From assembly GCA_002419055.1 (NCBI GenBank), contig DIFI01000007.1:14126-78125 (forward strand): a DNA stretch of 64,000 nt. Reading direction: 5' to 3'. This document shows positions 33,350 through 42,548 of this stretch, in pieces; positions within the stretch are counted from its first letter, which is position 1; each line of letters opens with the position of its first letter. Under the pieces are notes generated by a model, which saw only the letters and a program-made list of their open reading frames with translations, did no database searches and had not been told where the DNA came from. A program made the translations under genes and the position numbers. The DNA comes from Peptococcaceae bacterium UBA5752. GTDB lineage: Bacteria; Bacillota; Dehalobacteriia; UBA4068.

Positions 33350-34597
33350 ATGGATGAAATGCTTATAAATATAAAAATGTTTGGCAGTTTTTATATAACA
33401 ATCGGTGGGAAATACATTGTTTTTAAAAAAAACAATGGTAGCAGAACATCCTTTTTGCTTCAGTACCTGATTCAGAACAGCGGGAAAAGCATTACAAAAG
33501 AGAAGCTGATTGACGTGATATATGGTGACGAAGAGATTGAAAATCCCGTCAAGGCGCTTCAGGTGTTAGTGACCCGTTTGAGGAAGATCCTGCTGGATTC
33601 AGGACTCCCAAAACAGGAATATATATACTGCAGCGACGGTATGTATGGATGGAACACAAAGATCCCCTGTGAGATTGATACCCATGAATTCGAAATAGCG
33701 GTTAATAAAGCCAGGCAACAGGGACAGACTTATGAACGGAAGATTGAGCTTTATACTCGCGCTATCGAACTTTATGACGGTGATTTTCTGCCAAATCTTA
33801 CCGGGAATGATTGGGCGACGGTTGTTTCTGCCTACTACTCTAATCTCTATCTGCAATGTTTTGAGGAAGTTTGGGTACTATTGAGGGGAAATAATGACTA
33901 TCAGACAATGCTGAAGCTTTGTTCAAAAGGTATGAGAGTAACCCCATCTGAGGAAGAACTACATATTATTTACATAAGATGTCTTTTAGGTGAAGGCCGT
34001 ATAAAAGATGCTTTGACTGCTTACAATTTTGCAATGGAGATGCTTCTCGATGAATGGCTCACTGTCCCGTCAGCGGAGCTAGAGGCGCTTTTCGGTGAGA
34101 TATCGGATAAACTCAAGGACGAAAGATTACCTATCAAAGAGATTAGAGATGAAATCAAGGAGAAAGCGGAGCAGGAAGGCGCGTTCTATTGTACATTAAT
34201 GAGCTTTATTGATAGCTACCGTTTTGTTGCAAGAATGATGGAGCGCAGCGGTCAGTCAGTCTATTTAATGCTTTGTACCTTAACGAATAAAAATGGAGGC
34301 CTGCCAAAGTCCGATGAACGGCTTTCTTATGCTGCAAAATGCCTGTCAGATTCTGTGAAAAAATCTTTGCGCCGTGGGGACATGTATACTAGATACAGTG
34401 TTACCCAGTTTCTTGTCCTTTTGATCGGAACGAACATGGAAAATTGCACACTGATATCCGAACGCATAAATGCAAATTACCGCAAGTTGTATAATGGAAG
34501 AGGAATTCATTTAAAGTGTAGTGTTTTGCCGGCCGCCGAATTCAATTTTAACGGCGATAAAATAAAGTTTATTAAAAATCATTCTTTTTGGGAATAA
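33350..34597 (+). CDS. SARP/BTAD-type transcriptional regulator with GGDEF-like C-terminus
   Basis: The 415-residue protein has an OmpR/SARP-like winged helix (about 1-95, with ALQVLVTRLRKIL), a BTAD helical-repeat domain (about 105-250, with YDGDFLPNLTGNDWA and LHIIYIRCLLGEGRIKDAL) and a C-terminal ~150-residue domain. In the latter, VKKSLRRGDMYTRYSVTQF followed by LVLLIG follows the pattern of GGDEF domains (L-R..D..aR.GGDEF..lL) with the catalytic signature replaced by SVTQF, so it would be inactive in synthesis and could at most sense. That reading is mine and not certain. Divergent from sortase and near a c-di-GMP-controlled gene. Confidence 0.85.
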   Translation: MDEMLINIKMFGSFYITIGGKYIVFKKNNGSRTSFLLQYLIQNSGKSITKEKLIDVIYGDEEIENPVKALQVLVTRLRKILLDSGLPKQEYIYCSDGMYGWNTKIPCEIDTHEFEIAVNKARQQGQTYERKIELYTRAIELYDGDFLPNLTGNDWATVVSAYYSNLYLQCFEEVWVLLRGNNDYQTMLKLCSKGMRVTPSEEELHIIYIRCLLGEGRIKDALTAYNFAMEMLLDEWLTVPSAELEALFGEISDKLKDERLPIKEIRDEIKEKAEQEGAFYCTLMSFIDSYRFVARMMERSGQSVYLMLCTLTNKNGGLPKSDERLSYAAKCLSDSVKKSLRRGDMYTRYSVTQFLVLLIGTNMENCTLISERINANYRKLYNGRGIHLKCSVLPAAEFNFNGDKIKFIKNHSFWE

Positions 34598-34961
34598 TGC
34601 TTCAAATCTTGGAATTGTCCTATACATAATCTATTTTACTAAAAAGGCGTAACTTTTTTAGATATATTTATTATAAATGTTAACAGAACAGTAATAATAA
34701 TTCTTACAAATCCGTTAAATAAAGATATTTATTATCAATTTTTTGATCCTATTTATTATAATTAGGATCTTTTTTTGTTAAATATTTTAAGGTTTTATTG
34801 AGTCTTTCACCACCTATCTTGCTTGATGATGTATAATATTATGTGGATTTGAGTGCGTTAGGAACGAAAATTGTAAAATTTTACTATATTTTTGTTTTTG
34901 TAGCCAAGACGTAGATATAAGATGTTAATATGAATCCATCAATAGGGGAGAGACCAACAGA
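34598..34961. other. 364-base gap with one terminator
   Basis: Apart from the terminator at 34745-34777 only AT-rich sequence is seen. The promoter of the next gene must lie in 34780-34940 but I could not identify a good one. Confidence 0.5.
34745..34777 (+). terminator. Intrinsic terminator after the SARP-type gene
   Basis: GATCCTA pairs with TAGGATC (11-base loop), followed by TTTTTTTG. Confidence 0.85.
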
Positions 34962-35450
34962 ATGGTTAATTCAAAATTCACTACTCGTGCTTCGAGCGTA
35001 TTTACTATTTGTGTTGATCAAGGAGATCAATCAGGGTTTTCCGGAAGAATATTCCATTGCTTAAGTACTGCTGCGATTCCGTTTTCGGGACCACAAAAAA
35101 TATTTATAGAAATGGAAAATGTATTTGACCGCATTGGATACCCTCAGTCATCAACAAAATCAAGAACCTTCAGCGCAAATAAGCAACTGGGGTCTCCGGT
35201 GAAAGAGGTGATTGCTAATCTTATGAAGGAAAATGATATAACTTCTCAGCGAGGTGATAAAGGGACGTTTGTTGTGCATATACAGTACAGACAGAATGCT
35301 ACTTGGCAGGGAAAGGTTACATGGGCCGAAAAGAGCCATACACTGAATTTTCGCAGCGCACTTGAACTTCTGAAGATGATCGACAGTGCTCTTGACGAAG
35401 ACGTAGTGCCGAATAGTGAATTAGCTGCGGACACAGAGAAAAGGAATTAG
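34962..35450 (+). CDS. Hypothetical protein near the LPXTG surface-protein gene
   Basis: 162 residues with no signal peptide or membrane segment. The C-terminal part (TWQGKVTWAEKSHTLNFRSA and LELLKMIDSAL, residues ~110-145) recalls a small conserved Firmicutes family that I know without a function. The N-terminal half contains PLSTAAIPFSGP-like hydrophobic stretches and no motif. GGGGAGAGA precedes the start. It stands between the regulator and the LPXTG protein, so it may be part of their regulation. Unknown function. Confidence 0.7.
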   Translation: MVNSKFTTRASSVFTICVDQGDQSGFSGRIFHCLSTAAIPFSGPQKIFIEMENVFDRIGYPQSSTKSRTFSANKQLGSPVKEVIANLMKENDITSQRGDKGTFVVHIQYRQNATWQGKVTWAEKSHTLNFRSALELLKMIDSALDEDVVPNSELAADTEKRN

Positions 35451-35543
35451 TCAATTAAGTATGGCAAAACAGGAAACCAGACCAAATTTTTAGATTAAAG
35501 AAAGCATCTATGTAAAGAGATAAGAGGAGGCGAATGAAATTTT

Positions 35544-37643
35544 ATGAATAATAAAGTTAGGGAAAGAGTATTTGGCATTATTTTTATTTTGGTAATTGTT
35601 TTATGTGTCTGTGCAGCGGCATTGGCGGCCGATCCGACAGGAAGCTATTCATTGGATCAAAAGATCGACCCACCTATACAGGCTACATATAGCTATGACG
35701 GCTCTAATATAATTGTGATAAAGCAGGCTAGTTCTGACTTTATATGGGTAGACGGTACTGTTACCGACGATGACGATGCAATCATAGCAGCAGCCAAGGC
35801 TCTAGATTCCAGCGTAAAAACAGACTCGTGTTATGTAACTAGATTGACAAGTTTTAAGCTATCTGATTTTGTAGATGATCCGCAATATAATTTTCAGGTA
35901 GAAATAAACACTACGGCTAAGACGGTTACTATAAACAAACTTGGTGATTCTACTGCACGTGTCAGTCATATAGATCTGATTTCATATGATCCACCTGTAG
36001 AGACTGAATACGGTTCATTGAAGGTAACGAAGGACGTATTGACAGAAGGTGCATCTACAACAGAGAAATTTGCTATCACAGTAGCGTTTTCAGGGGACAA
36101 TTTAAGCGGAATACAATGCAGTGGTGGGACATGGAATGATGAAACAGACACATATGATCTCTCGCTCGCTGACGGAGAATCGGCTACCTTTACAAATATT
36201 CCGATGGAAACTGAATATACCATAACCGAAACACTTACGAGTGATCAGGAAGACGCAGGCTGGGAAGGCCCGGCGGATGATTTGGAAGGCGAAATAAACG
36301 ACGACACAACAGATGTTGAAGAAACAGTTGAGAATACATATGATCCGGGAACGCCGCCTGGAGATCCTGAATACGGTTCATTGAAGGTAACGAAGGACGT
36401 ATTGACTGCAAATGCGCCTGCGGCAAATTTTGCAATCACGGTTCAGTTTAATATTATTGGGGAAAACAAAAACGGTAGCCTGAAAGATATCAAATTCAGC
36501 GGCGGGAATACAGACGATAACGGCACATACAATCTGTCGTTGAGTGATGCCGGTTCTGCGACATTTACAAATATTCCGATGGAAACTGAATATACCATAA
36601 CCGAAACACTTACGAGTGATCAGGAAGACGCAGGCTGGGAAGGCCCAGCAGATGATCTGGAAGGTACGATAGAGAACACAACACGGGTTGACAGAACAGT
36701 TGAGAATACATATGATCCGGGAACGCCGCCTGGAGATCCTGAATACGGTTCATTGAAGGTAACGAAGGACGTATTGACAGAAGGTGCATCTACAACAGAG
36801 AAATTTGCTATCACAGTAGCGTTTTCAGCGGACAATTTAAGCGGAATACAATGCAGTGGTGGGACATGGAATGATGAAACAGACACATATGATCTCTCGC
36901 TCGCTGACGGAGAATCGGCTACCTTTACAAATATTCCGATGGAAACTGAATATACCATAACCGAACATCTGACCAGTACACAAATAAGCAATGGTTGGTT
37001 CAGAGCAATCGGTGACGCATCCGGTACAATCAGTGATTCCCAGCAGAAAAACATAATAGTAAAGAATACGTACGGCTATAATCCGCCGCCTAATGATTCA
37101 GATGAATATGGTTCATTGATTGTTACAAAAAATGTATCTGGCACCGGTGCATCCACAACAGAAAAATTTGATATTACAGTACAGTTTACAGGAAGCGGTC
37201 TAAGCGGAATCAAATGCAGCGGAGGGACATTGAGTGATACCGGTACATATATTCTCTCACTTGCTGACGGAGAATCGGCTACCTTCACAAAAATTCCTTT
37301 AGAAACAGATTATACCGTAACCGAAACACTTACAGATGATCAGACAAACGCTGGCTGGACAGGACCGGATAGTAGCTCAACGGGAACAATAACCGACAGA
37401 TACCGTGAAGAGATTACTGTTGAAAACATTTTTGAGGAATCCGGAGTTTTAGGCGATATCGACATAGATGATGGAGAAGATGAAGAGGAATCCGGAGTCT
37501 TAGGTGATATCGACATATATGAAGGAGATGAACTGCCTGATACAGGTGGAATCTCAAACACTGCTATTATCGGTATCTTAGGCATTTTGCTTATCTCTTC
37601 CGGTCTGCTATTGAACTCGAAAATTAAGAGCAGGAACAAATAA
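35544..37643 (+). CDS. LPXTG-anchored surface protein with four Cna-B/DUF5979-like repeats
   Basis: The 699-residue protein has a signal peptide (about 1-30, ending CAAALAADP), a unique N-terminal domain (30-150), four beta-sandwich repeats beginning EYGSLKVTKDV or EYGSLIVTKNV near residues 155, 276, 400 and 521, and a C-terminal sorting signal: LPDTGG near 664, a hydrophobic segment and a positively charged tail. In each repeat the T-E-Y/D-Y-T-I/V-T-E strand is kept, as in DUF5979/Cna-B domains that act as stalks. The first and third repeats are almost identical at DNA level. AGGAGG precedes the ATG. The class D-like sortase at 32.4 kb is the likely anchoring enzyme. Confidence 0.93.
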   Translation: MNNKVRERVFGIIFILVIVLCVCAAALAADPTGSYSLDQKIDPPIQATYSYDGSNIIVIKQASSDFIWVDGTVTDDDDAIIAAAKALDSSVKTDSCYVTRLTSFKLSDFVDDPQYNFQVEINTTAKTVTINKLGDSTARVSHIDLISYDPPVETEYGSLKVTKDVLTEGASTTEKFAITVAFSGDNLSGIQCSGGTWNDETDTYDLSLADGESATFTNIPMETEYTITETLTSDQEDAGWEGPADDLEGEINDDTTDVEETVENTYDPGTPPGDPEYGSLKVTKDVLTANAPAANFAITVQFNIIGENKNGSLKDIKFSGGNTDDNGTYNLSLSDAGSATFTNIPMETEYTITETLTSDQEDAGWEGPADDLEGTIENTTRVDRTVENTYDPGTPPGDPEYGSLKVTKDVLTEGASTTEKFAITVAFSADNLSGIQCSGGTWNDETDTYDLSLADGESATFTNIPMETEYTITEHLTSTQISNGWFRAIGDASGTISDSQQKNIIVKNTYGYNPPPNDSDEYGSLIVTKNVSGTGASTTEKFDITVQFTGSGLSGIKCSGGTLSDTGTYILSLADGESATFTKIPLETDYTVTETLTDDQTNAGWTGPDSSSTGTITDRYREEITVENIFEESGVLGDIDIDDGEDEEESGVLGDIDIYEGDELPDTGGISNTAIIGILGILLISSGLLLNSKIKSRNK
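36005..36966 (+). repeat. Near-identical 226-bp repeats in the surface-protein gene
   Basis: Positions 36005-36230 and 36741-36966 differ at one base that I can see (GGGGAC versus GCGGAC). The second repeat unit, between them, shares its ends with both. This points to recent duplication or gene conversion and allows repeat-number change. Confidence 0.88.
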
Positions 37644-37699
37644 GCAAAGTACTAATCTTTCAAACCCATTGCGTGTCAGTGTTTATAGAACAATAAAAC

Positions 37700-37745
37700 A
37701 AGAGAAGTGGTACGGCTAATAAAGTCTACCGCTTCTCTTGATTAT
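37700..37745 (+). terminator. Terminator of the LPXTG protein gene
   Basis: AAGAGAAGTGGTA pairs with TACCGCTTCTCTT (one G-T pair), followed by GATTATTTG; it starts about 55 bases after the stop codon. Confidence 0.75.
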
Positions 37746-37996
37746 TTGTGAGCCAGTATTAATAACTGAAGTTGTGTCCTTAGTATTTCCGTATAAAGAA
37801 AATTAGTAATAAACTTTCAATGCTAATTGAAAAACTATATGCTCTTTAGCCAATCCTGAAAATTCTATATTTATGAAAGTAATTTTTTAAATAGTATACA
37901 ATATGGCAAGTACAATAAGAAGGGCAAACACTGGAAGATGCATGCCAAATTTGTTTTGTGCGTCAAAAACCATTATAGCTTCCGCAACAAAAACAA

Positions 37997-38030
37997 AACC
38001 ACCTGCCGCAATTACTTGTAGCAGGTGGTT
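37997..38030 (-). terminator. Terminator-like hairpin beside the second tRNA fragment
   Basis: AACCACCTGC (37997-38006) pairs with GCAGGTGGTT (38021-38030); on the minus strand it is followed by TTGTTTTTG. It sits where the intact tRNA-fMet has its own terminator. The remaining sequence 37746-37996 holds nothing clear. Confidence 0.7.
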
Positions 38031-38037
38031 TATTTGA

Positions 38038-38079
38038 TTGCGTGGGCAGGGTTTAAACCTGCAAACCCCGGGTTATGAA
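38038..38079 (-). mobile_element. tRNA-fMet 3'-half fragment (attachment-site relic 2)
   Basis: Matches the 3' half of tRNA-fMet with about eight changes, including TTTAAACC for TTTGAACC, so it is the most decayed of the three copies. The match again stops at the anticodon loop. The ~200 bases to the right (to 38284) hold a minus-strand tail like ELSLICPLILSNVL-stop that may be from another integrase; that is uncertain. Confidence 0.65.
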
Positions 38080-38284
38080 GAATCATTTCATAGATTTTGA
38101 TATTATCCAATAATGCTTACTAATCACAAGTTTGCTGCACAATATATTTTGTAGTATCTGATATCATTAAAGAACATTCGACAATATTAAAGGACAAATT
38201 AAGGACAATTCATTGCCTTTAATTTACTACATGCCAAATTTTTAGCAAATGGTTTGTTTAATAACTGTATTGGAAAACCTCCTT

Positions 38285-40198
38285 TTATAAAACTGCTGGT
38301 CGGAGATCCACTTGCCCCGTAGCGGGGTCGGCGGCCACACAGACCACCCTGAGGTTCATTCCGAAGGAAAATATCATTTTTGTAAACCTGCCGGTTAGGG
38401 TCATCGCCCTTTTATCGTAAGCGTATTCGTCATCTGGGAGGGCAGTGGAGGAAATCAGTCCCTCCACGCCGTTTTGCAGGGTGACGAAAAGCCCGAAGTG
38501 GGTGACGCCGGAGATGATACCGTCAAATTTCTTGCCGATATGCCCCTGCATATACTCTGCGAGGTAGCACTTTTCGATCTCGCGCTCCGCGCTTATTGCT
38601 GCCAGTTCCCGCTCCGAGGACTGGACGGCAGCTTTTTGCACTGCCGCCTTCAGTTTTGTATCAGACTTGCCCTCGATGAGGGCGGACAGGGATCGATGCA
38701 CCATAAGGTCGGGATAGCGCCGGATGGGAGAGGTGAAATGGCAGTAATATTCCGCCGCCAGCCCAAAGTGTCCCAGGTTCTTGCTGTCATACCGCGCTTT
38801 CATCAGTGCGCGGAGCACCAGCATATGAATGAGCGTTTGCTCGGGCTTGCCCTCCGCCTGTTTAAGCACCTTCTGCAGCGTGTAGTTATCCGCATCGTGC
38901 AGATCATAGCCCAGCGGCGCCAGCAGAGCGCGCAGGGCTTCGGCCTTGTCGGAGGATGGTTTTTCATGAATGCGGTAAATGGCGGGCTTCTGCAGTGCAT
39001 GCAGGTGCTGAGCTACTGTCTCGTTGGCGATGAGCATGCATTCTTCGATCAGAGATTCCGAAACGCCCTGCACCCGCGCTTCCACCCCGATAGGCTTGCC
39101 CGTCTCGTCGCAGCGGAAATAAACCTCACGCGTCTCTAGGTCAAGACTGCCCCGCCGCATACGCCTCTTTTTAAGCACAGCCGCCAGTGCCGCCAAATCC
39201 CGCAGCATGGGAAGAATATCGCCGTATTGCTCCTGCAGTGCCGTATCTCTGCCAGAAAGCAGGATATTGCAGTCCTCATACGTCATGCGCTGTTTCGAGT
39301 GCATGAAGCTTTTATCAATGGTATGCTCCAAAACTGTGCCGTCCTCGCCCATCACCATGAAACAGGAGAGGGTGAGCCGGTCCACAAGGGGATGGAGCGA
39401 ACAGATGCCGTTGGAGAGGGCGGGGGGCAGCATAGGGACGACCTTGTCGGCATAGTAGACTGAGGTGCCACGATCCCATGCCTCTAGATCCAGAGCGGAG
39501 CCCCTTGATACGTAGTGGCTCACATCTGCGATATGCACGCCGAGCACCTTATGCCCCTCGCTGTCCCACTCCAGGGATACCGCGTCGTCCAAATCTTTCG
39601 CTGCCGCGCCGTCAATGGTGATGATACATTTTTCCCTTAGATCCAGCCGCCCAGACAGTGCCTCTTCGGGCACTGTCTGGGGAACCTGTTTTGCGGATAG
39701 CATCACATTGGAAGGAAACTCAGATAAAATACCGTAGTTAAATAGAATGGCTGCCACTGTGGTATCGCGGCTGTTTGCCGGGCCGAAGATCTCGGTGAGC
39801 ACACCCGTTGGCTTACCGCTCCATCCACCTCCGAAGCTGGTCATGGTAAGCGCGACTCTGTCCCCGCTGTGCAGGCCTGCCCTGCTTCCCACGATGCGGA
39901 TATGAGAGGGCAGCCGGTTGTTGTCGGGCGCAAGCCATACCTCACGGCCATGCTTCATAACAACGCCTGTGACTGTCTTGTTGCTTCGCTGCAGAATACC
40001 GGTGACTGTAGCTGTCCGGCGTCCGTCTTCTGGTGCCTGTCCGTCGGGCTTGCCAGTGACCAGATCATTGTGCCACGCGTCACCCTCCGCACGTGGTGGC
40101 AGAAAAAAATCCGCGCCTCCGTCATCTGGGATTAAAAATCCGTAACCTTTTCCGGTGGCCTGATAGCGCCCCGTGATCTCTTTCATATTCTGTTTCAT
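38285..40198 (-). CDS. rnr: Ribonuclease R (RNase II/R family exoribonuclease)
   Basis: 3'-5' exoribonuclease that degrades structured RNA. The 637-residue protein has an N-terminal cold-shock-like domain (GRYQATGKGYGFLIPDDGG), the RNB catalytic domain with TIDGAAAKDLDDAVSLE (catalytic Asp cluster) near residue 205, HIADVSHYV near 232, HCHFTSPIRRYPDL-type motif near 500, and an S1 domain near the end (FDGIISGVTHFGLFVTL). It is shorter than most RNase R (~750) but complete in domains. Base composition is visibly more GC-rich than its neighbours, and it lies between two tRNA relics, so it is probably acquired and an extra copy. smpB or secG partners are absent. Confidence 0.93.
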   Translation of the reverse strand: MKQNMKEITGRYQATGKGYGFLIPDDGGADFFLPPRAEGDAWHNDLVTGKPDGQAPEDGRRTATVTGILQRSNKTVTGVVMKHGREVWLAPDNNRLPSHIRIVGSRAGLHSGDRVALTMTSFGGGWSGKPTGVLTEIFGPANSRDTTVAAILFNYGILSEFPSNVMLSAKQVPQTVPEEALSGRLDLREKCIITIDGAAAKDLDDAVSLEWDSEGHKVLGVHIADVSHYVSRGSALDLEAWDRGTSVYYADKVVPMLPPALSNGICSLHPLVDRLTLSCFMVMGEDGTVLEHTIDKSFMHSKQRMTYEDCNILLSGRDTALQEQYGDILPMLRDLAALAAVLKKRRMRRGSLDLETREVYFRCDETGKPIGVEARVQGVSESLIEECMLIANETVAQHLHALQKPAIYRIHEKPSSDKAEALRALLAPLGYDLHDADNYTLQKVLKQAEGKPEQTLIHMLVLRALMKARYDSKNLGHFGLAAEYYCHFTSPIRRYPDLMVHRSLSALIEGKSDTKLKAAVQKAAVQSSERELAAISAEREIEKCYLAEYMQGHIGKKFDGIISGVTHFGLFVTLQNGVEGLISSTALPDDEYAYDKRAMTLTGRFTKMIFSFGMNLRVVCVAADPATGQVDLRPAVL

Positions 40199-40402
40199 AG
40201 CTTCAATCCTTTATTAATCATACTTGCCTTTGCAGTTATTATAGCACATATATACAGAAAAATGCGTTTTCCAAACAGGGAGACACTTCAGTGGAATGCC
40301 ACCAATAATAGTTCCAGAATGGATGTTAGTTTTGAGACCTTAAAATAGGCATAGCTAGCTTATCGCAATTATGCGAAATATTGCTAAGAAAGCAGAGAGT
40401 GT

Positions 40403-40530
40403 GAGCTTGAATTGAAAGATATTGATTTTGATAACCGTCTTATGAGCATCCGGAGAACATCGCAGTATACACCGGATAAGGACATTTTCGTTAAGGGCAC
40501 AAAGACAGTTTCCAGCATCAGATTTCCCCA
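40403..40530 (+). pseudogene. Tyrosine integrase fragment (central part)
   Basis: Reads LELKDIDFDNRLMSIRRTSQ and then YTPDKDIFVKGTKTVSS without a start. This is the pattern of the central catalytic-domain region of Firmicutes phage/ICE integrases (L-x-W-x-DIDF...I-x-RTSQ...KTxSS). It breaks off after about 42 residues. Supports decayed integrative elements here. Confidence 0.6.
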
Positions 40531-40534
40531 ATAT

Positions 40535-40672
40535 GGGTGGTTCTTGAGCCGGTCTCCGGTTTTTGTGCGCTGTTTTCCGCAATATTTGCCCTGTTTCATC
40601 TTTATATGTCAATTTTGCCCATAATTTGGGGGCTGGAGCAATTTTCCGTTTTGCTACAGCCCCTTTTTGCAT
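40535..40672 (-). pseudogene. Possible integrase N-terminal fragment
   Basis: Minus-strand frame reads KLWAKLTYKDETGQILRKTA and HKNRRPAQE, similar to the N-terminal DNA-binding domain of Tn916-type integrases (strand pattern WAx.TYKDetGk...r.A..r..A.e). It runs opposite to the other fragment, so at least one rearrangement took place. Low to moderate confidence. Confidence 0.35.
40629..40668 (+). terminator. Intrinsic terminator
   Basis: GGGGCTG-G-AGCAA pairs with TTGCT-A-CAGCCCC and is followed by TTTTTGC. Confidence 0.7.
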
Positions 40673-40774
40673 AAAATGGGGTTTCCTATCGGTAAGAGAG
40701 TACGTTTGACAAAAAACGTTATTGGTTATATATTGGTAATAACTGATTGGAAATACATTGAATGAGGAGTGTGA

Positions 40775-42490
40775 ATGGTGACTAGAGTAAAAAAGCTTAC
40801 GATTTTGGTTCTCATAACTGTGTTTCTGCTTTTAGCAATGAGTTTGCAGACGTTTGCTTCGAGCAGCAGTGATTTCGTGGTCAGCAATGGGGTTTTGACC
40901 AAATACAACGGAACGGATTCGTCCGTAATCATCCCGGACAACAGAGGGATAACGTCCATCGGCACCTATGCGTTTGGCATGGGGAACGATACCATAACGT
41001 CGGTCACAATTCCAAATACCGTGAAGACGATCGGAGATTACGCTTTTTATGCCTGCAGGGCGCTAAAGTCCATCTCCATTCCCGGAAGCGTATCGACGAT
41101 TGGGTCGAATGCGTTTGACAGCTGCTATGCACTTTCTTCGCTGGGACTCTCATACGGGCTGAAGACGATCGGAGACTACGCATTTTTTCACTGCTATGGC
41201 TTAACATCCGTTACGATTCCAAGCAGTGTAACAACGATCTGCTCTTTCGCCTTCTGCGACTGTTCAGGCGTAAATAGCATAACAATTCCCAGCAGCGTAA
41301 CCTCGATCGGCGAGCACGCTTTTGGCGAGTGCAGTAGTCTGGAGGCCATTACACTGCCCGGCAGTATCACGAAAATCAGCAACGATGCGTTTACCAACTG
41401 CAACGGGTTAAAGTCGGTTGTTATCTCGAAGGGGATAACGGAAATCGGCGAAGGAGCCTTTTACGGCTGCCCTGTCCTGCAGTCGGTAACCCTCCCGGAC
41501 AGCCTCCGCATCATCGGCAATTGGGCGTTTGGCGAATGCGATAACCTGACTTCAATCACGATACCGTACGGCGTAACAACAATCGGCCGGTCCGCGTTTG
41601 TTGAATGCAACAACCTCCAATCCATTGCACTTCCGAATAGTGTAACCTTTTTGGGACCGTACGCATTTGGACAATGTTATAAACTGCAGTCCGTCATGCT
41701 TTCATCCGGACTTAAGGAAATCAGCAGTTTCGTATTTGAAGCATGCTGGTTTTTGACGTCGGTAAAAATTCCTTACGGGGTAACGAGAATCAATGAGGGG
41801 GCATTCTCTGGCTGCCAGAGCCTGACTTCGGTGGAGCTGCCCGGCAGTGTAACGTCCGTGGATGGATATGCATTTGCCGGCTGCTGGATTCTGACCGCCG
41901 CAACGATTCCGGACAGCGTTCAATCGATTGCGGCCAACGCGTTCGCTAATGCGGACAAGGTGGTACTTTACGGCAGCACGGGTTCTTTCGCTGAGCAATA
42001 TGCGGCGGCAAACTCGATTCCTTTCGTATCCGTAAAACTGACCGGAATCTTACTGCAGACCGTCACCGCCGCGCCGACCTCGTCGGTGGTGCTGGTGGAC
42101 GGCAGTTCCGTCTCCTTTGAGGCGTACAATATAGCCGGCTATAACTATTTCAAGCTGCGAGACCTCGCAAAGGCGCTCTCTGGTTCGGAAACGCAGTTCG
42201 AGGTTGTCTGGGACGACGCCGCAAATGCGGTCCGTATCACAACGGAAGAAGCCTATACGGAAGTCGGAGGAGAGCTTGCGGTTTCCGGCAGCACGTCAGG
42301 CAAAACCGCCGTTCCGACAACCTCAAAGATCTACATAAACGGCGTTGAAACGGAATTTACGGCATACAACATTGGCGGCAACAATTACTTCAAGCTTCGC
42401 GACATTGCGGAGGAGCTGGATTTCGGCGTTGTTTGGTACGAAACGACGGGAACGATTGAGATCGATTCCACGGTCGGATATACGGTATAA
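40775..42490 (+). CDS. BspA-like leucine-rich repeat secreted protein with stalk-like C-terminal domain
   Basis: The 571-residue protein has a signal peptide (about 1-29, ending QTFASS), then roughly 14 LRR_5 (TpLRR) repeats of 22-23 residues (residues ~45-400: ...LTSVTIPSSVTTICSFAFCD type). The C-terminus holds two copies of a copper-amine-oxidase-N-like stalk domain with VDGSSVSFEAYNIAGYNYFK and INGVETEFTAYNIGGNNYFK, each ending in LRDLA/LRDIA. Such stalks often give non-covalent wall binding. BspA-like repeats mediate adhesion to host or other cells. AGGAG lies eight bases before the ATG. The gene is GC-richer than the surroundings and is within the second tRNA-bounded segment. Confidence 0.92.
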   Translation: MVTRVKKLTILVLITVFLLLAMSLQTFASSSSDFVVSNGVLTKYNGTDSSVIIPDNRGITSIGTYAFGMGNDTITSVTIPNTVKTIGDYAFYACRALKSISIPGSVSTIGSNAFDSCYALSSLGLSYGLKTIGDYAFFHCYGLTSVTIPSSVTTICSFAFCDCSGVNSITIPSSVTSIGEHAFGECSSLEAITLPGSITKISNDAFTNCNGLKSVVISKGITEIGEGAFYGCPVLQSVTLPDSLRIIGNWAFGECDNLTSITIPYGVTTIGRSAFVECNNLQSIALPNSVTFLGPYAFGQCYKLQSVMLSSGLKEISSFVFEACWFLTSVKIPYGVTRINEGAFSGCQSLTSVELPGSVTSVDGYAFAGCWILTAATIPDSVQSIAANAFANADKVVLYGSTGSFAEQYAAANSIPFVSVKLTGILLQTVTAAPTSSVVLVDGSSVSFEAYNIAGYNYFKLRDLAKALSGSETQFEVVWDDAANAVRITTEEAYTEVGGELAVSGSTSGKTAVPTTSKIYINGVETEFTAYNIGGNNYFKLRDIAEELDFGVVWYETTGTIEIDSTVGYTV

Positions 42491-42509
42491 CATTCGTGTT
42501 TTTGCACAC

Positions 42510-42548
42510 AAAAAGGACGGAAGCCATTGCCGGCAGCCGCCCTTTTTT
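42510..42548 (+). terminator. Terminator of the leucine-rich repeat gene
   Basis: AAAAAGG-A-CGG pairs with CCG-C-CCTTTTT, followed by further T; starts 20 bases after the stop codon. Confidence 0.8.

Larger units (their letters stand above)
40199..40774. other. 575-base gap with integrase relics
   Basis: Contains two integrase-like fragments on opposite strands (below) and a plus-strand terminator at 40629-40668. No intact gene. A promoter for the leucine-rich-repeat gene may lie near 40708-40735 but is not clear. Confidence 0.55.

Noticed and set aside
37882..38030. Minus-strand hydrophobic tail-like reading next to tRNA relic 2
   Set aside because: It overlaps the terminator hairpin and has no upstream coding part; probably chance.
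39227..40145. Long plus-strand frames opposite RNase R
   Set aside because: Antisense shadows caused by the GC-rich coding sequence of rnr.
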